64,000 nucleotides of DNA from Hybos culiciformis (Eukaryota; Arthropoda; Insecta; Diptera; Hybotidae), in contig OZ023274.1 in NCBI GenBank assembly GCA_964007475.1, positions 24,876,286 through 24,940,285 of the forward strand, read 5' to 3'. Under the pieces are notes generated by a model. That model did no database searches. It had not been told where the DNA came from and saw only the letters and a list, made by a program, of their open reading frames with translations. How positions within the stretch are numbered: position 1 is the first letter of the stretch; each line of letters starts with the position of its first letter. Of this stretch, positions 60,271-64,000 are shown one piece after another. The position numbers and the translations under genes are program-made.

Positions 60271-60307
60271 AAGTTCTCATAAGTTCTCATAAGTCTCATA
60301 AGTCATA
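60271..60307. repeat. Short tandem repeat of TTCTCATAAG
   Basis: Two copies of TTCTCATAAG(T) and then two shortened ones (CTCATAAGT, CATAATG). Confidence 0.75.
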
Positions 60308-62717
60308 ATGCTGTATTTTATTACGTTGGATTTGTTGTTGTTGCATCGGAATTAATGTGGTGACAAACAACGGAGAATTTTATAGAGATTTTATAAAAAT
60401 TTTTAATAAAATTAATTTTTCATAAATAAAATAAATATACAGTATATTTAACTAAATTGTTCGAACCATTAAAGTATTGTGTAAATATGTTCGATGAAAT
60501 TTCTTCTTTCTAATATTTGGAATTCCCAAGAAATAATAATTTTTTAAAGGACCAAACGACTTGAAAGATCACTTTCAAGTTCATTGTTGGTATTTAGTCA
60601 TGGAGAGCGCGATCCAAGCGCATGTTTGGTTCTAAATTTTCTTGCCAAGTTCTACAATCGTAAAAAACAAATTGTTCGACAATACAAAAACTGTTTTTTT
60701 TTTGTAAAATTTGAAGTTCCTAACAACACCATGTAAAGTCTTAGGATGATTTGATTTGAATTTTTTGTTTTTGTTCAACTTCTTTAAGTATAGACCATTT
60801 TTGCCTCAAAGGCATATAAATATTATGTTCTTCATATAAAAAAAAAGAATCAAAAACTTGTTATATTGTAGTTATAATGATTCATATATACATATAAATA
60901 TTTTTCAAAATCACGCGAACTCTTAATTGTACACAAAACAAAAAAGTGGAACTGGTTTTGACGGAACAAAAAAAAAAAGAAAAGAAAATATAAAACAAAT
61001 CTTTTGTGGATAAGTATTACAAATTAAGTCGGCAGCAGGTAGATTAATGCTCTTTATGTACACTTTTTCGTAATTGAAAAAAACTTCTGCGCAACTTAAT
61101 ACATGCCACATGGTAAAGCAAAACTAACAAGAAAATGTACAGCATCGTATTTTTTTCAAATTGAATGTGAAACTTTTTTAAAATCACAAAAATATCAGGT
61201 AATCAAAATCAAGGAATGTGATGATGAAACAGCGAAATAATAAAATGAGAGTCACTTATTTTTTAAATTTTTTGTCAAGAAATTTTAAAATAGATTTAGA
61301 TATACCGAAGACTTCGGAGTCATTCTACAAAAAATTTTGTTTAAATCCAAATTTGAAATGTATTTTCACAACTATAGTCTATTAGTTGCAAAATTGGATA
61401 TTTGTGTGCATTTTACGCCACAATGCTTGAATTTATTGGCCTAGCAAGCGTTAAAGCATTTAATTTCAACATTCATTAAAACGATAATAATTTATGAATT
61501 TTGAGTTCTCGGAATAATTTACGGATAAGTAAAAATACTGGAATCTTGAAATCTGAACTCAGTGAAGAAAAATATATGTTAATTTGCTTGTCATATGAAC
61601 ACGAAGCTCTGGATTAATTATAATCCTACTAAAAAAGTAAAAAAAAAATATAAGAAAAAAAAATTATGATCTCAAAGATTAAATAAAAAAATTTATATAT
61701 TCTTGACAAAAGAAAAACGTTAAACAAGCAATTTAAAACTTGATTCTGAAAGTATAGAGAAGCAGCAAAAAAAAAGTTAATTTCTATCATTTCCTTAATC
61801 GGGAAGTTTTATTTCATTTATTTTATTATTATTTATTTTATTTTTTTTTTTGTTAGATCGTAAGTCAGAGATTGTCATTACATTCAATTAAATAAATAGA
61901 ATGAATTTAATTGAGCTTAGCAGTCAACTAGTTCATGATTTATTAATTTAATAAAAAAAAGCAAAAATAAGAAAGAAGAAACAACAAATATGCTTTTGCC
62001 TATCATCAACATTATAACATTGAACATATAAGAAGTGTATACACAACTTCAATATGTGCGCTTGTTCTTTAATTTAAATCCACCTTACTTTCTATTTTTT
62101 GATATAATCGCAATTTAATGACAATAATTCATTAAGAGAAAAAAAGTTACACACACCCAACCGGTACTAAGTATATAGGAATTTGTTATATTCAATCAGT
62201 TCTAAAACAAACACCTGTATATGGCTCAATTAATTGAATGAAAGCATTATTTTGGTTTTACTTGCATTAATTACTTTGAGTTAGATGAAAATTTTGATCA
62301 ATTATTAGTTTTACGTCCTATAGGTATACTAATCTGCTTTTGTTATTAAAGATGCATTTTATGTTAATTGCATTGTAAACCAGAAAATTTAAATCAATTT
62401 ATTTTTCATTCACTCTCGTCAACAAAGTAAAATAGTATTTTTTTTTTGTGAAAAAGTCAATAATTTCGGATATTTTAGGCCTCTTCGAACTAGTTTTCTC
62501 ATTTTCCTAATAGGTAAAATAGTTTTGTATTTTATTACAACGAAAATAGTTGTTGAACCCGCACTTTTGTTAGTTGGTATAATCCGCACAATTATTGAAT
62601 TCTTTTTTGAGAATACATTGAATATTAACTGAATTGGTGTCTCTCTTATCCTCGACTCGAAAAAAAAAAAATGAATTTATCAAAAAATCATTTACAAAAA
62701 TTAAAATCTTTTTGCAG
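60308..62717. other. AT-rich DNA, nothing recognised
   Basis: A slightly GC-richer spot near 60604-60640 (GAGAGCGCGATCCAAGCGC) forms a small hairpin. No coding frame is supported, including the minus frame 60923-61111. Confidence 0.5.
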
Positions 62718-62732
62718 CAGCGGATTTTGTAG
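62718..62732 (+). other. Possible 12-15-nt micro-exon
   Basis: A pyrimidine-rich TCTTTTTGCAG is followed by 15 bases ending TTTTGTAG and then GTAAGAAAAAG, i.e. acceptor and donor consensus bracket a tiny segment. The acceptor is a NAGNAG pair (GCAGCAG), so 15 or 12 nt could be used. One frame contains TAG and the others are open. With signals this short, chance occurrence in 64 kb is likely. Confidence 0.18.
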
Positions 62733-63329
62733 GTAAGAAAAAGTTAACCTTAAAAATTACTCAAATTAAATTTATTAAATAAATCTTCAATGAAAATTAT
62801 AAATCCGTACAATAATTATTTTGAAATTTAAAAATGGTAATAAAAATTGTATAATAATCTCAAATAAATTAGGTGCAAATTAAAATTTTATAATGAATTA
62901 TAAAGGTTAGATATTCGTCGTTCATGTTAATTTTGTTTGGATATCGTGATCTATACTGCCTTACTTAGCAAGATTGGCGTAAGTCTTTAAAAGTCAACTT
63001 TTGAGACAATTGGATATTGTGGAAAAGTGTAAATATTCTTGACCATATCTGTTTTTTAAAATATTCATTTTTGCACTCCAAATCCTTCAAAAAAAACATT
63101 GAGCACCTCTCCATATAAATATCGTAAAAAAAAAAACAGAAAAACTTGAATGTCTTATAAAACCATCAAAATAAAGTTGAGAGCATTATAGTCGAAAGAT
63201 AACACGCTAGTCTGGTGTATTATTCCTAAAAATTGATAAATTTACAAGTATCCAGCTTTTCTTCGTCTTATTTTATGTAGAGAGTAACATTTTTATTCAT
63301 CGAACTAAATTCTTATTTCGCATGGCAGA
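62733..63329. other. AT-rich DNA, nothing recognised
   Basis: No open frame or repeat seen. Confidence 0.5.
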
Positions 63330-63409
63330 GTTCAATTTATCGCACTTTATTTCAATTCGCCACACCATATTTAAATTCGCCGCACTACATTTCAATTTGC
63401 TACTAAATT
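63330..63409. repeat. 20-bp minisatellite, four units
   Basis: GTTCAATTTATCGCACTTTA, TTTCAATTCGCCACACCATA, TTTAAATTCGCCGCACTACA and TTTCAATTTGCTACTAAATT are consecutive diverged units of one 20-base motif. Confidence 0.8.
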
Positions 63410-63452
63410 TTTTTTTAATTTCTTTTCATCTCTGTTTAAATTATTGTTCAAA

Positions 63453-63464
63453 ATGTCTCTAAAC
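63453..63464 (+). CDS. Possible first coding exon of four codons
   Basis: TTCAAAATGTCTCTAAAC is followed directly by GTAAGTATG. CAAAATG is the favoured insect translation start context and AAC|GTAAGTATG is a near-ideal splice donor, leaving Met-Ser-Leu-Asn and a phase-0 intron that would run out of the window. There is no TATA/Inr evidence upstream that I would trust, and no second exon in the last 536 bases. Suggestive only. Confidence 0.22.
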
Positions 63465-64000
63465 GTAAGTATGAATTTAACTGGCATTTTGTTTACTTTC
63501 AAATTATATAATTTTTTTAATTCTTATTTTTATTTTTTTTTTTAAATTAAAAATTTGACAATCATCTTATTTTAATTTTTATATATCTTGAATATCAAAT
63601 TTACCAAAAACTGACAATATTTGACTTTATATATCAAAAAATTTATTTTAACTTTTAACACACAACTATACATATACTTGCCTTAAGGAAAAAAAAATAC
63701 ATATTTTACAATGACTTTGTTATAATTTTTATTTATTTTTTATTGTATAGGACTTAAACTTCAAAATTATATAGGTATATATTATTTTTATAAAAAAAAC
63801 ACATCATAAGTAATTCAAGGTTATAACACTTATATAACGAATAATGTTATTAAAAAAAAACTTATTATTTTATATTAAGTAATAATAATAATGAAAAAAT
63901 AGCGTTTTCATGTTGTTTTTTTTTTTGTGTTCAAAATTACAAATCTACTTGCTAGACAAGTTGGAATCAAGACAAAAAAAAACACTTATTAAAGTTTGCT
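63465..64000. other. AT-rich DNA at right edge
   Basis: No coding frame. It would be the start of intron 1 if the preceding exon is real. Confidence 0.4.

Noticed and set aside
1..64000. CRISPR arrays, bacterial operons, rRNA, intact tRNA, telomeric repeat, endogenous viral gene
   Set aside because: Looked for direct-repeat/spacer periodicity, clustered long frames, cloverleaf-capable B-box sites and viral polymerase or capsid motifs; none is supported by what I can read.

Overview
The window looks like nuclear DNA of an insect. It is extremely A+T rich (by eye about three quarters or more), packed with poly-A/poly-T runs, and has no bacterial gene density, operons or ribosome binding sites. 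The only proteins I can name are fragments of eukaryotic transposable elements: CR1/Jockey-like and RTE-like LINEs and several hAT transposons. tRNA-derived SINE heads and GTAAG/CAG splice-type signals fit the same picture. A run of exactly 200 N (30093-30292) is an assembly gap. I cannot fix the order of insect. Nothing points to a virus, plasmid or prokaryote.

No intact host protein-coding gene is visible. The window is best read as intergenic DNA or the inside of a very large intron that has accumulated decayed mobile elements.

Layout. 0-12 kb: a decayed coding-like stretch at the left edge, a 3' LINE scrap (3350-3727), a 112-codon membrane-type open frame (8236-8574, minus), otherwise simple AT DNA. 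12.3-17.0 kb: a cluster of inverted-repeat elements (12338-12753; 15311-15516; 15599-15826; a 400-bp near-palindrome at 16629-17028) around a 340-bp GA microsatellite set in a 17-bp minisatellite. 17.9-18.7 kb: a hAT element with a perfect 8-bp target-site duplication. 20.8-21.1 kb: an old tandem repeat. 23.5-23.9 kb: an RTE-like LINE scrap. 27.5-28.9 kb: a tandem-repeat element split by a hAT-like insertion. 29.9 kb: a SINE scrap next to the assembly gap. 34.5-35.9 kb: a 1.4-kb 5'-truncated LINE with a recognisable reverse transcriptase. 36.9-37.3 kb: a Mutator-like MITE with a 10-bp target duplication. 38 kb: a perfect 137-bp tandem duplication. 46.5-51.4 kb: a dense block with a SINE, a TA-flanked MITE, a hAT nested inside another hAT, and a third hAT. 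52.4-52.8 kb: a composite inverted-repeat element. 57.4 kb: a third SINE head. 62.7-63.5 kb: a possible micro-exon and a possible first coding exon.

None of the mobile elements appears autonomous. Every transposase or reverse transcriptase fragment carries stops, frameshifts or large deletions. Several insertions still show target-site duplications, which give the clearest structural evidence in the window and allow relative ordering: the 49862-50486 hAT is younger than the hAT around it, and the 27920-28651 insertion is younger than the repeat it splits.
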